A stretch of 64,000 nt of DNA, taken from the NCBI RefSeq assembly GCF_964340395.1, contig NC_135557.1:783646-847645 (forward strand). The letters run 5' to 3'. This DNA comes from Glandiceps talaboti (Eukaryota; Hemichordata; Enteropneusta; Spengelidae). Shown one piece after another: positions 1-10,139 of the stretch. Below the pieces are notes generated by a model. The model worked only from the letters and a program-made list of their open reading frames with translations, had not been told where the DNA came from and did no database searches. Position numbers and translations under genes: made by a program. The first letter of the stretch is position 1; each line of letters begins with the position of its first letter.

Positions 1-149
1 TATAAGTCAAATCAATTCATTCAGTGGCGGCGAATCTCACAAATTCAATGTAAATTTCACGCAAACACATACTTTCTAGTATATTTTGTCGAATTGCACA
101 GTATCCCCAGCAACTTGCAAAAATATAACAAAACTCCACTAAGAATTAC

Positions 150-410
150 ACAGTGTACATTCATTCATTCATTCATTTATTCATCCATCCAACCATCCAT
201 TAATTAATTAATTAATTAATTAATTAATTAATTTGTTCGTTCATTCATTCATTCATTCATCCATCCATTAATTAATTAGTTCGTTCAAATGAATGGAATC
301 CACCCATCTATTAACTAATTAATTCATTCATTCATTTGTTCATTCATTTGTTCATTCATTCATTCATTCATTTATCCATCCATTTCTTTGTTCGTTAATT
401 CGTTTGTTTG
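150..410. repeat. TTCA/TTAA tetranucleotide microsatellite
   Basis: The stretch alternates runs of TTCA (or ATTC), CATC and TTAA tetranucleotides with few interruptions. It carries no coding signal. The first 150 bases of the window are ordinary AT-rich sequence in which I see nothing. Confidence 0.9.
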
Positions 411-437
411 TTCAATCATTCTCACACTCCCTCATCA

Positions 438-670
438 TATACATACATACATACATACATACATACATACATACTACATACATACTACATACATACTACA
501 TACATACATACATACATATATACATACATACATACATACATACATACATACATACATACATACATACATACATACATACATACATACATACATACATACA
601 TACATACATACTACATACATACTACATACATACATACATACATACATACATACATACATACATACATACA

Positions 671-730
<60 letters not shown>
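438..730. repeat. ACAT tetranucleotide microsatellite
   Basis: This is an almost pure (ACAT)n run of about 290 bp, broken by five short TACTACAT or TTACAT interruptions that reset the register. It produces long spurious open frames (Tyr-Ile-His-Thr on the + strand, Met-Tyr-Val-Cys on the - strand) that are not genes. The interruptions occur as two similar clusters, near 472-498 and 609-625, which suggests one internal duplication. Confidence 0.95.
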
Positions 731-732
<2 letters not shown>

Positions 733-902
733 GCGGATTGATTGAAATAATAATAACTTGGTTAATTGTTCAATTAATTATCATATTAATCAATTCAATT
801 AATGCTTTTTAAATCTACTTTCGTTTGACGTGATGTTTTTGCAATCTTGTATTTCTTTATCCAAATAACCCATTTTTTAGGGTCGAAGGACGGACCCTCC
901 TT

Positions 903-1117
903 AATGTAATTTTTAATTACAAATTTCGGTAATTTTATAAATTTTTTTGCTGAAATTTATTACAAATATCGGCAATTTTTATTACATTTGTCGTTCATAC
1001 AAATTATTACAAATTTCGGCAATTATTACAAATGTCGGTTTTATTACATGAAAAACGTGATTTTTATTACAAATATCGGCGTTATTACAAATTTCGGCAA
1101 TTATTACAAATGTCGGT
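903..1117. repeat. Degenerate tandem repeat with ATTACAAAT-TCGG core
   Basis: About ten imperfect copies of a roughly 18-25 bp word, ATTACAAATWTCGGCAATT, follow one another here. The sequence is AT-rich and every copy keeps a CG dinucleotide in TCGG. It abuts the C-rich tip of the next, fold-back element. No coding potential is visible. Confidence 0.75.
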
Positions 1118-1374
1118 TGTACAACGCCCCCCCCCCCCAAAAAAAACAAAAACAAACAAAAAACAAAAAAACAAAACAAAAAAAACCCCTCCAACATAGG
1201 TATTTTTTTGTTCATTGGAGTCTACTGAATGACCAACAAAATGTTAACAGTGAAAACTTTGGGATGCACTACCTGTTTGGCCTCAATTTCAAACTACATG
1301 TGCGTCATGGAATGCCGTCGAAAGGTTGAGGGTAGGGGTAACACATTCTCCTCCATACGACACATGCAAGCACG

Positions 1375-1490
1375 GACTGTATTATCCAATATATATTTGT
1401 AAAGCTTGGGAAATTTCCTTTCTAATGATATAATGTTTGCCTTATGGACTGTATTACCCCATCTATATTTGGAAAGCTTAGGAAATTTCC
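1375..1490. repeat. Two tandem copies of a ~71-bp unit
   Basis: The segments at 1375-1419 and 1446-1490 are near-identical (both start GGACTGTATTA and end GGAAATTTCC) and are 71 bp apart. They lie just inside the left arm of the fold-back element. Confidence 0.7.
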
Positions 1491-1538
1491 ATTTTAGCAC
1501 AACTGAACTGAAGGTTCAATAGTGCTATAGGCATGGCA

Positions 1539-1541
1539 AAG

Positions 1542-1576
<35 letters not shown>

Positions 1577-1580
1577 GTGG

Positions 1581-1609
<29 letters not shown>
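1539..1609. repeat. CTGT then GT microsatellite
   Basis: A run of CTGT tetranucleotides passes into a GT dinucleotide run. The flanking motif that reads 'caatagtgctatag' is also found, in reverse orientation, near 7300, so this microsatellite is probably part of an interspersed repeat. Confidence 0.9.
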
Positions 1610-1613
<4 letters not shown>

Positions 1614-1627
1614 CGTACGTAAAATTA

Positions 1628-1955
1628 CATAAAAACTTTCCATTCTTTTTTTAAATAACATGATCTGATAATATAAAGGGTATTTGTTAATTCAGTTGAA
1701 TGAGCTGAACAAGAAAAAGTAGGTTAACAATGAATATTTGAAGGTTATTAATGGTTCCTCCCCCCCCCCCCATTAAAACCAATATAAGCTATTATTTTGA
1801 AATACCGACGGTAGGGGGTAGGGGTAAATTATCTTCTTCTGTGCTTTTTATTCAGCATCTTAGGAGCATACTAATACATTTTCCTGATTGCTAGAACACG
1901 TCTTTACAGGAAATATACTTTCTCTTAATAAATAGCTTGTAATGTTGATATACAT
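1628..1955. repeat. Direct repeat copy A (~325 bp)
   Basis: The sequence from ACATAAAAACTTTCCATTC to the TTGATATACATG end is repeated, with small gaps and substitutions, at 2214-2532. It contains a C run (about 1760-1771) that is shortened in the second copy. No coding frame is conserved between copies, so this looks like non-coding duplication within the fold-back element. Confidence 0.8.
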
Positions 1956-2213
1956 GCTAAAAATGTCAGATTTCAGGAAAATATCCAAAGATTGTAGAAG
2001 GTGAACAGGTTAGGGGTAAGTATGTGCCTAGTACACAACACCTACATATGTAATCAATACAGTAGTATGATTTTGTAGTTGCTAGAATATGTTTAATAAA
2101 AAATAAATGTGTTTAATTTGAATATCTAGCAAATTATGCAAAAATGAATGCCAAAAATATCTGGAGACTTTAAATCACCGATTTGAAAAATCAATAATTT
2201 TTCCGCAAAATGA

Positions 2214-2532
2214 CACATAAACTTTCCATTCTTTTTTACATAACATGATCTGATACACATAAGGGGTGGGTTTTTTATTCAGTTGAATGACCTGAATAAG
2301 AAAAAGTATGTTGACATTATATATTTTGAGGGTTATTAATGATTTTCCCCCATTAAAACCAATACTATACACTATATTATTTTGAAATACCGACAGTAGG
2401 GGTAAACTATCTCTTCTGTGCTTTTTATTCAGCATCTTAGGAGCATACTAATATATTTTTCTGATTGCTAGAACACGTCTTTACAGGAAATATACTTTCT
2501 TTGAATAAGTAGTTTGTAATGTTGACATACAT
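2214..2532. repeat. Direct repeat copy B (~320 bp)
   Basis: Second copy of the segment at 1628-1955, diverged by scattered substitutions and short indels. It ends a few bases before the right arm of the fold-back element. Confidence 0.8.
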
Positions 2533-2859
2533 GACTTACCCTCAACCTTTTGACACCATTCCGGGACGCACATGTAATTTGAAATCAAGGCCAAACAGGT
2601 AGTGCATCCCAAAATTTTCACTGTTAACATTTTGTTTCTCATTCAGTAGACTCCAATGAACAAAAAAATACCTATGTTGGAGGTTTGTGGGGGGGGGGGG
2701 GGTGCACAGTAACCCCCTCTGGCCCATGGACTAATCTAATATGGCCACCGGGCAACCATTTTTTATGCCCAGAACCATTACTTGGACATGACTGGACCAA
2801 TTTCTATCAAACTTGGGTACAAGGACAACTCAATATGGCATACATATACATGTCAATTT

Positions 2860-3058
2860 TATTAGCTCCGTAGTCAGCGAAAGCTGAAAGTGTAGCTTTA
2901 GGTATAGGTGGGTATAGAGGTATAGAGTATAAGTGAATCATAGGTGTCCGTCAATTTTTTTTAGCTCCGCTGTCAGCGAAAGCTGAAAGCGTAGCTTTAG
3001 GTATAGGTTGTATAGAGTATAGAGTGTATAGGTGAATCATAGGTGCCCGTCAAACTTT
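2860..3058. repeat. Two tandem copies of a ~99-bp unit
   Basis: The word TTAGCTCCG followed by GTCAGCGAAAGCTGAAAG starts at 2862 and again at 2961. Each copy carries a TATAGG/TATAGAG stretch and a 'gaatcatagg' tail. Related AGCGGAGCT words end the repeats at 5855 and 6078, so this belongs to the same interspersed family. Confidence 0.7.
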
Positions 3059-3590
3059 TATATTTTCACTATCTACTCTGAAAGTAACAGCCAGAATACT
3101 TCGATATTTGGTGTGCATGTTCCCTGGGGGGAGGCTATTCAGATTTGTTCATGCCAAGTTGATCTGTGCCATTTTCAATTTTTTATGATTTTTTTCCCAA
3201 AAATGACATTTTTATCAACTCCTCATAAACTTCAAGTCAGATTGCTTTGATATCTGGTGTGTTGATGCACAGGGGGTAGCTTACTTAGATTTGTTAATTT
3301 CAAGTCAACACATCTTCTCTTCTATTTTTTATGATTTTTTTTTTGTAATTTGAAAAAAACAATGAATATGTTAATGAGCATTATGACCGACGCCATATTG
3401 GAAATCAGTCCGCAAGACTTTAGGTAAAGTGCAACTTTTCAAAAGACACTATTACGTCGAACAAGCAATGTAATATATGCTATAGTCTTAATTCTACGCA
3501 TTGTGCGCCCAAATGACAAATATTTGTTCGAAAAAGGGTTGTAAACTTCAATCCAAATTCTCCACCCCTCCTACAGAATGGTTCATTCCA
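3059..3590. repeat. Interspersed repeat, copy 1 of 2 (~520 bp)
   Basis: From the TATTTTCA start to the end near 3590, this matches 6085-6597 in the same orientation. The shared blocks include CAGCCAGAATACTTCGATAT, GACGCCATATTGGAAAT and CTACGCATTGTG. The divergence is modest. Short open frames in it are broken differently in the two copies, so I do not regard it as coding. Confidence 0.8.
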
Positions 3591-5565
3591 GTATATGCAC
3601 CTCACGATCAAGTGAGAGATTACTAAAATGCCCATTGCAGGTAGTCCGACGGGATAGTGTCTTTTCGATAGGTATATTAGGGAGCTCAGAATTCAAACCA
3701 CCGGTTATATGAATTCACGGTCATAGTAAAATTCATTTGATTTTTAATTTGCTATTTTGACCAACTCCGGTTGTCTATTCGCGATAAAATTACGATTAGT
3801 TTGGAAACGGGGTAGATTTTCTATGAATCTGATTCCGTGTCATAAAAGCTTATCACGTGTTGTGTAGTTTTCGAAAAGCACACCCGGTGGGAAAGTCGCC
3901 CAACAGGCGATCTCGCGCCATTGCTGTACTACGTGGCACTTTATTCTGGCGGGGTGTCTCTTGAAAACGGGAATAGCGAAGGGTGAGCCAATCAAGTGAG
4001 ACCTTTCAAATGTAGCTAATATTATAGCCAATAAAATTAGTTGTACGATGATATGTGTATAATAAGGGTAAGGCTGGCCTCTCTACACTGTAACAAGTAA
4101 ATTAGTAAAGTTGAAATGTTTGTCGCACGATTTCGTATTTATGTACGGATGCGTAGTCTTTCCAAACAGTAATTTTTAGATCAGTTAGTATTTACACTAC
4201 GTTTCTGAGTTAATTATTCGGTAGGTTATTGACGAGCTCCCTTTGTAAAAACACTGTACAAACTGGATGTCAGCGTTCGTCCGGGCCCGGCCACGTTCAG
4301 CGGAACTAAGTGAAGCTCAATCATAATGGTGGCTGTCAAAATCGAAGACGCAATTTGACCGTATTGTTATTTCAGTGAGTTTATTCAGCAAGAAAACAAC
4401 GTGTTCTATGTTTTTGTACTTCCTACATGATGTGATGATCGTTTTTTTACCGGTACAACTTACAGCCTACAACACTGACACGATTCCGTGTTCCGTGTTC
4501 ATGTTTTGGGGTACATTTCTAAATACACGAAACCAGTTATTGAATGTGTAGTGGATATTGATATTCAGTTTGAAAAATTAAAATCCTGAACTTTATTTTG
4601 GCGAACGGTTTTGTCATTTCTTAATAATTATAGGGCCAACTGTATCACGTTTAACGTTTATGTCAACCCGGAAGTACATAGACACGAAAATAGACGAAGT
4701 GACTTGTACATGTAATTAGTAACAAAATTTTGCTGTAACTGCTGATAACCTTCAAATTTATTTATTTTTATGTTGTAAATACATTCTAATATGCACTAAG
4801 GAGAACACTATAAAGACTTGCTCTATGGGAAGGTAATTTTTTGTCTTTTAAAAATGCAATAGTTAGATCAATGTGTACCAGAAATGTTATGTAGTATTTA
4901 AGCTAGAAATAAGATCACATAACATCTTATTACTCCTCCCCCCCCCCCCCAATTAAGACAAATTACTCACAGAAAGCAACAAAAAAAGAGAAGAAGCTCC
5001 AAAACATAAAAAAGAGAATAAAATTACAGTAAGGAGTTGATAATGCACAAACAACTACAAAGAAATAGACAGTTCAATTACACAACACGCGGTTTGAAAT
5101 AAATATGGGGTTTGGAAAAGTGAATTAGAAGTAGAGCAAAAACTAAGAGAGATGAAGAGCCTAAGTGAACAAGCGAAAGCACTTAAAGATAGGACCACCA
5201 CATTTTTTGCAGGACTACTACGTTATCAATTTTTCTAGTCCTGTGGGATAGTGACTTTTTTACTCTAGTGTCGAACCCTGAATTGGCTGAGAATGACTCT
5301 CTTTCGGGTACTTGGGATTGTCGCCATACGGAAACTAAGATGGCGATTAATACATTTCTTCCCTATATATATCTACTACAACTAGTACAAGTTGAATGTT
5401 GTTGACTTGGTAAATTTGTTAGAAAATTCAAATTCAAATTGCCTCAAAATTATTTTAGATCCCTAGTTTATTTCATTCATCATTAAAATTTTCCAGGGTT
5501 ACAGCTGTAAGACACTGGAATTATTTATAGCCAACCTCAAAATCCTCTTTTTTTTTTCTTTTTCT
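3591..5565. other. Low-repeat stretch with no recognised gene
   Basis: The stretch is mostly unique within the window. It has a CpG-richer patch at about 4255-4330 (CCGGGCCCGGCC) and a C run at about 4929-4941. No open frame over 64 codons occurs and none resembles a known family. The part near 5395-5470 recurs at 6961-7045 as an interspersed repeat. Confidence 0.6.
4255..4375 (+). promoter_or_regulatory. Possible promoter or 5' UTR patch
   Basis: This short GC-richer island contains the palindrome CCGGGCCCGG and, about 55 bp later, an ATG in good context (CATAATGGTGG, ATG at 4325) that opens only a ten-codon frame. The composition contrasts with the AT-rich surroundings. It lies upstream of the exon at 10808 on the same strand, so it could be that gene's start, but no TATA or initiator motif supports this and the distance is large. 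Weak call. Confidence 0.15.
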
Positions 5566-5567
5566 TG

Positions 5568-6084
5568 TGTGCATTTCCCAGTCATTTTTTCAGAGATTTT
5601 GTGCAATTTTTCATAACAGTAGATTTTTGTTATAAAATGGTGACTATGGTATAAAAGTACAATACATTACCAACTTCTGTGTAAAATGTGTTTTATAGTG
5701 AGACATCATATGAAACCACTAACCACTTTATTGCATCGCTAAAACAAAACTTCATAGTAAAGAGCTGAAGAACTGAACCACTTCTACATGTCACCAAAAT
5801 AAAAAATAAAATTAAAAAAAAAACAGCGGAGCTATTCTGACCGATAGGTCGCTTGTTTTATAAAATGGTGACTATGGTATAAAAATACAATACATTACCA
5901 TCTTCTGTGTAAAATGTGTTTATAGTGAGACATCATATGAAACCACTAACCACTTTATTGCATCGCTAAAACAAAACTGCATAGTGAAGAGCTGAAGAAC
6001 TGAACCATTTCTACATGTCACCAAAATCAAAAATTAAATTAAAAAAAAATCAGCGGAGCTATTCTGACCGATAGGTCGCTTGTT
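5568..6084. repeat. Two tandem copies of an interspersed repeat
   Basis: The block starting near TATAAAATGGTGACTATGG and ending GGTCGCTTGTT is present at about 5630-5855 and again at 5861-6084. The first copy carries extra sequence (5568-5629) that is also present in the inverted copy at 7555-7834. The ends AGCGGAGCTATTCTGACCG are identical between the two copies. Confidence 0.85.
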
Positions 6085-6597
6085 ATTTTCATCATCTTCT
6101 CTGAAAGTAACAGCCAGAATACTTCGATATTTGGTGTGCATGTTCCCTGGGGGGAGGCTATTCAGATTTGTTCATGCCAAGTTGATCTGTGCCATTTTCA
6201 ATTTTTTACGATTCTTTTTTTCAAAAATGATATTTTCATCATCTCCTCAAATACTACTTGTCAGATTGCTTTGATATCTGGTGTGTTGATGCACAGAGGG
6301 TAGCTTACTCAGATTTGTTAATTTCAAGTCAGCACATCTTCTTTTCTATTTTTGATGATTTCTTTTTTGTAATTTAACAAAAAAATTAATATGTTATTGA
6401 GCATTGTGACAGACGCCATATTGGAAATTAGACTTTAAGTAAACTGCCACTTTTCAAAAGACACTAGTAACGTCAAACAAGCAATGTAACATGTGCTATA
6501 GTCATAATTCTACGCATTGTGTGCCCAAATGACAAGTGTTTGTTCAAAACAGGGTTGTAAACTTCAAATCCAAATTCTGCACCCCTTCTACATAATC
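6085..6597. repeat. Interspersed repeat, copy 2 of 2 (~510 bp)
   Basis: Direct copy of 3059-3590, 3.03 kb downstream. The two copies border a segment with no gag or pol coding, so they are not LTRs of a retroelement that I can recognise. They are more likely two insertions of one repeat family. Confidence 0.8.
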
Positions 6598-7340
6598 AGC
6601 CAGTCCGCAATACCCTCATTTGCGTACAATCTATCCTCCATCCAGATTGCGACCGTTACACTGTGAATGTAAAAATAATTAAAATAATTACAACTTTAAT
6701 TTGGCTTCAGACTGCGGATTTGTTTTGCATATCTTTCCCCGTTTTACATGTAAATCCGAAAAAGGTTCTCTCTGGTCATGTCAGTGATCATATGAGGTGA
6801 GGCATGTTGAGGTATTTTGTTGAGAATTATAAATATTGCGAAATGTCAAGTACAGGGTTTAAATACAATGAAATGATGAAAAATTTGGCCGAGTCTGCTG
6901 ACAGGCGCCGTCACAAGACACTCCGCAAATTAAAATATCAGACGATGTTATGTCTACTACAAGTTGAATGTTGTTGACAATTATGGACAGTGTTTTTGGT
7001 AAATTTGTTAGAAAATTGAAATTCGAATTGCCTCAAAATTATTTTACATCCCTAGTTTATTTCATTGCATCAATAAAACAAGAAAATTTCATTTCCAGGC
7101 TGAAGTCAAAGCATTTTGTAATACAACAAATCACATTTTCAAACGTAAAATGCAGATTTCTGATGCGATCATTTTCATTTGAACAATTTCCCAACTACAC
7201 ACCCAAGGTAACGGAGCCACCAAATATCATGGCAATTGGTCCAGTGTTTTTTTGACTTTCAGTTGTTTATACACACCCACACAAACACACAGAGAGAGAT
7301 CCCTATAGCACTACTGAACCTCAGTTGAGTTGTGCTAAAA
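6598..7340. repeat. Interspersed repeat with a 95-codon open frame
   Basis: The part at 6961-7045 duplicates 5395-5470. An open frame at 6968-7255 (+) runs to 95 codons but includes this duplicated, stop-disrupted repeat and shows no recognisable domain. It then runs into an interspersed repeat tail (CACACAAACACACAGAGAGAG, split by one substitution) whose inverse resembles the microsatellite tail near 1540-1610. I treat the region as repeat, not gene. Confidence 0.5.
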
Positions 7341-7351
7341 ACCATAACAAA

Positions 7352-7496
7352 ATGTTCAAAGCCATTACGCAGACATGCCTGAACAGATCTCATTCAAAGT
7401 TGGTATAAGGACAATGTCAAATGTAATAGAACATAGTCCTTATACCAACTTTGAATGAGATCTGCTCAGGCAAGTCTGCGTAATGGCTTTGAACAT
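7352..7496. repeat. Near-perfect 61-bp hairpin
   Basis: The arms are 7352-7412 and 7436-7496, exactly 61 bp each, with a 23-bp loop. Only two positions mismatch by my reading. The arm begins ATGTTCAAAGCCATTACGC. A transcript of either strand would fold into a long duplex. It could be a small MITE or a source of hairpin RNA. Confidence 0.85.
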
Positions 7497-7554
7497 GAAC
7501 AATTTGTAAAAAAAAAAATGGCCGTCTGGTAGCCATATTGAATTGTATAAAAAA

Positions 7555-7834
7555 AACAAGCGACTTACCTCCGCTGTTCTTTTTATTTTCAATTTTGGTA
7601 ACATGTAGAAGTGGTTCAGTTGTTCAGCTTTTCACTATGCAGTTTTGTTTTAGCGATGTAATAAAGTGGTTAGTGGTTTCATATGATGTCTCACTATAAA
7701 ACGCATTTTACACAGAAAGTTGGTAAAATATTGTACTTTTAAGTTTTATACCATAGTCACCATTTTATAAAAAAAATCTACTGTTATGAAAATTACACAA
7801 AATCTCTGATAATGACTGGGAAATGCACACATAC
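7555..7834 (-). repeat. Inverted copy of the 5568-5855 repeat
   Basis: Read on the - strand this matches 5568-5855 nearly end to end, including CATTTCCCAGTCATT, CATATGAAACCACTAACCAC and the GCGGAG-to-CGCTTGTT terminus. With 5568-6084 it forms a large inverted repeat about 1.5 kb apart, with the small hairpin at 7352-7496 inside. Confidence 0.85.
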
Positions 7835-7847
7835 ATACACACACACA

Positions 7848-8660
7848 CAACAGCCAAACGGTGAGGTATTTTACAAAGATAACCACTGGGATTAAAAGAC
7901 AATTGAATAAGCATTCAAAAAATGTATGGAAATTTGCCTAGCAACAAGACCACGCCCATAGCAACAGCCAAACGGTGAGGTATTTTACAAAGATAACCAC
8001 TGGGATTAAAAGACAATTGAATAAGCATTCAAAAAATGTATGGAAATTTGCCTAGCAACAAGACCACGCCCATAGCAACAGCCAAGTCATCACATGACAA
8101 AGATAACAGGAATTGAAAAAAAAATGAATAACTATGCAAATATGCCTAGCAACAAGACCACACCCATAGCAACACCCCAAATGAACATATATATTGCAAA
8201 TATAACAAGAGATTAATAGATAATTGAATGAACATTCCAAAAATGTATGTAAATTGCCTAGCAACAAGGCCACGCCCATAGCAACAGCCAATCGGTGGTG
8301 TATTTCACAAAGTTAACAGGGATTAATAGACAATTGAACAAACATTCAAAAAATGTATGTAAATTTGCCTAGCAACAAGACCATGCCCATAGCAACAGTC
8401 AAATAAGCACGTATATTGCGAAGATAACAGGAATTGAAAGACAAATGAATAAACAATAATAAATGTATGCAAATGTGCCTAGCAACAAGACCACACCCAT
8501 AGCAACAGCCAAATGATTACATATATTGCAAAGATACTATCAGGAATTCATACACAAGTGAACAAAAACATTCAAAAATGTATGCAAATATATCTAGCAA
8601 CATGACCATGCCCATAGCAACAGCCAAATGATTGTGTATATCGCAAAGATAGCAACATGG
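7848..8660. repeat. ~113-bp tandem repeat, seven copies
   Basis: Each copy has the conserved core CCTAGCAACAAGACCAC followed by GCCCATAGCAACAGCC. The cores lie at about 7938, 8051, 8149, 8258, 8368, 8480 and 8598. The first two copies are nearly identical over 113 bp. Later copies diverge and vary from about 98 to 120 bp. No coding frame persists through the array. Confidence 0.85.
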
Positions 8661-8737
8661 TTGGATAGGCAACTGGATAGTTATTCAGCAAATGAACACC
8701 TATTGTTAGGATGGACTAGCATATGGATAAACATTTT

Positions 8738-8875
8738 TTAAAAACTGTACAGTTGTGCTACAATGCCATTGGTGGTATTTTTTAAAGTATTCTTTTTAGA
8801 TAATTTTGAGAAACTTTCGATAGTTCTTTGAAATCGGTTTCTAGCTTCAGTTACAGATGGATTAATATAATCCAT
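8738..8875 (-). other. Small open frame of unknown status (45 aa)
   Basis: On the - strand an ATG at 8875 opens 45 codons up to a TAA at 8738-8740, in non-repetitive sequence between two tandem arrays. The open phase continues about eight codons upstream of the ATG. The translated residues are of ordinary composition (for example TEARNRFQRTIESFSKL), unlike the repeat-made frames around it. No family is recognised. It could be a relic of a gene or transposon, or chance. Confidence 0.2.
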
Positions 8876-8925
8876 TAAAGCATGGATTTCATCAAAATAA
8901 CTTTATTATTAGTTAAATGACATTG

Positions 8926-9897
8926 TCTTTCATCTAGGGGAATTCCTTGGTATGGTAGTCTTTCATCTAGGGGAATTCCTTAGTATGGTAGTCTTTCATC
9001 TAGGGGAATTCCTTGGTATGGTAGTCTTTCATCTAGGGGAATTCCTTGGTATGGTAGTCTTTCTTCTAGGGGAATTCCTTGGTATCGTAGTCTTTCATCT
9101 AGGGGAATTCCTTGGTATTGTAGTCTTTCATCTAGGGGAATTCCTTGGTATGGTAGTCTTTCATCTAGGGGAATTCCTTAGTATGGTAGTCTTTCATCTA
9201 GGGCAATTCCTTGGTATGGTAGTCTTTCTTCTAGGGGAATTCCTTGGTATGGTAGTCTTTCATCTAGGGGAATTCCTTGGTATCGTAGTCTTTCTTCTAG
9301 GGGAATTCCTTGGTATGGTAGTCTTTCTTCTAGGGGAATTCCTTGGTATCGTAGTCTTTCTTCTAGGGGAATTCCTTGGTATGGTAGTCTTTCTTCTAGG
9401 GGAATTCCTTGGTATCGTAGTCTTTCATCTAGGGGAATTCCTTGGTATCGTAGTCTTTCATCTAGGGGAATTCCTTAGTATCATAGTCTTTCTTCTAGGG
9501 GAATTCCTTGGTATCGTAGTCTTTCATCTAGGGGAATTCCTTAGTATGGTAGTCTTTCATCTAGGGGAATTCCTTGGTATTGTAGTCTTTCATCTAGGGG
9601 AATTCCTTGGTATGGTAGTCTTTCTTCTAGGGGAATTCCTTAGTATGGTAGTCTTTCATCTAGGGGAATTCCTTGGTATGGTAGTCTTTCATCTAGGGGA
9701 ATTCCTTAGTATCGTAGTCTTTCATCTAGGGGAATTCCTTGGTATGGTAGTTTTTCTTCTAGGGGAATTCCTTAGTATGGTAGTCTTTCATCTAGGGGAA
9801 TTCCTTGGTATTGTAGTCTTTCATCTAGGGGAATTCCTTGGTATGGTAGTCTTTCATCTAGGGGAATTCCTTGGTATCGTAGTCTTTCATCTTGGTA
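8926..9897. repeat. 33-bp minisatellite, ~29 copies
   Basis: The unit contains GTCTTTCATCTAGGGG followed by AATTCCTTGGTATGGTA. Variants alternate CAT/CTT before CTAG, GG/AG after CCTT, and GGT/CGT/TGT after TAT. Because 33 is divisible by three and the unit lacks a stop in one frame, it makes a 330-codon open frame (8952-9944) with an 11-residue period, which I do not consider a gene. Almost every unit has an EcoRI site, so a digest would give a 33-bp ladder. Each unit also has an acceptor-like TCTTTCATCTAG and a donor-like TTG-GTATGG. Confidence 0.95.
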
Positions 9898-9899
9898 TC

Positions 9900-10135
9900 G
9901 TAGACTTTATCACCATTTGCAATACCAAAGCGCACTTGTCCTGAAAATATTACTAATGTAGCTTTTAGTTTAATAAGTTATTGGCATATTTTCTGTAGGC
10001 CACAAAAAAGAAAAAAATTAGTTTCTAGTCAGGAAATGTTGTCTAAAGTGGTGCGACTTTATCACCATTTGCAATACCAAAGCGCACTTGTCCTGAAAAT
10101 ATTATTGATGTAGCTTTTAGTTTTAATACGGTATT
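9900..10135. repeat. Dispersed repeat, two partial copies
   Basis: The block ACTTTATCACCATTTGCAAT with GCGCACTTGTCCTGAAAAT and GTAGCTTTTAGTTT occurs at 9905 and again at 10055, about 150 bp apart. The same family makes up the tandem units at 12655-13600. Confidence 0.85.
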
Positions 10136-10139
10136 ACTC

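Larger units (their letters stand above)
1118..2705. mobile_element. Fold-back (inverted-repeat) element, ~1.6 kb
   Basis: The arms at about 1188-1335 and 2537-2684 are reverse complements of each other over roughly 148 bp, from CTCCAACATAGG to GGTTGAGGGTA. Each arm is followed outward by a homopolymer: a C run at about 1129-1138 on the left and a G run near 2688-2701 on the right, so the symmetry continues to the tips. The interior has no transposase-like frame. It instead contains a direct duplication (1628-1955 and 2214-2532) and a CTGT/GT microsatellite. A non-autonomous fold-back or MITE-like transposon is the simplest reading. I could not identify a target-site duplication with confidence. 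Confidence 0.65.

Noticed and set aside
388-812. Open frames rich in Tyr-Ile-His-Thr and Met-Tyr-Val-Cys
   Set aside because: They are translations of the ACAT microsatellite.
3059-6597. A pair of ~520-bp direct repeats that could be LTRs
   Set aside because: The 2.5 kb between them has no gag, protease, RT or integrase motif, and the ends lack TG...CA. Two insertions of one repeat family fit better.
6968-7255. A 95-codon open frame
   Set aside because: It includes a segment duplicated at 5395-5470, where the frame is not maintained, and it shows no domain. It is probably part of an interspersed repeat.
8952-9944. A 330-codon open frame with an 11-residue period (MVVFHLGEFLG)
   Set aside because: A 33-bp repeat without a stop in this frame makes it automatically. 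It has no signal for start, splice or domain, and it ends in a dispersed repeat.
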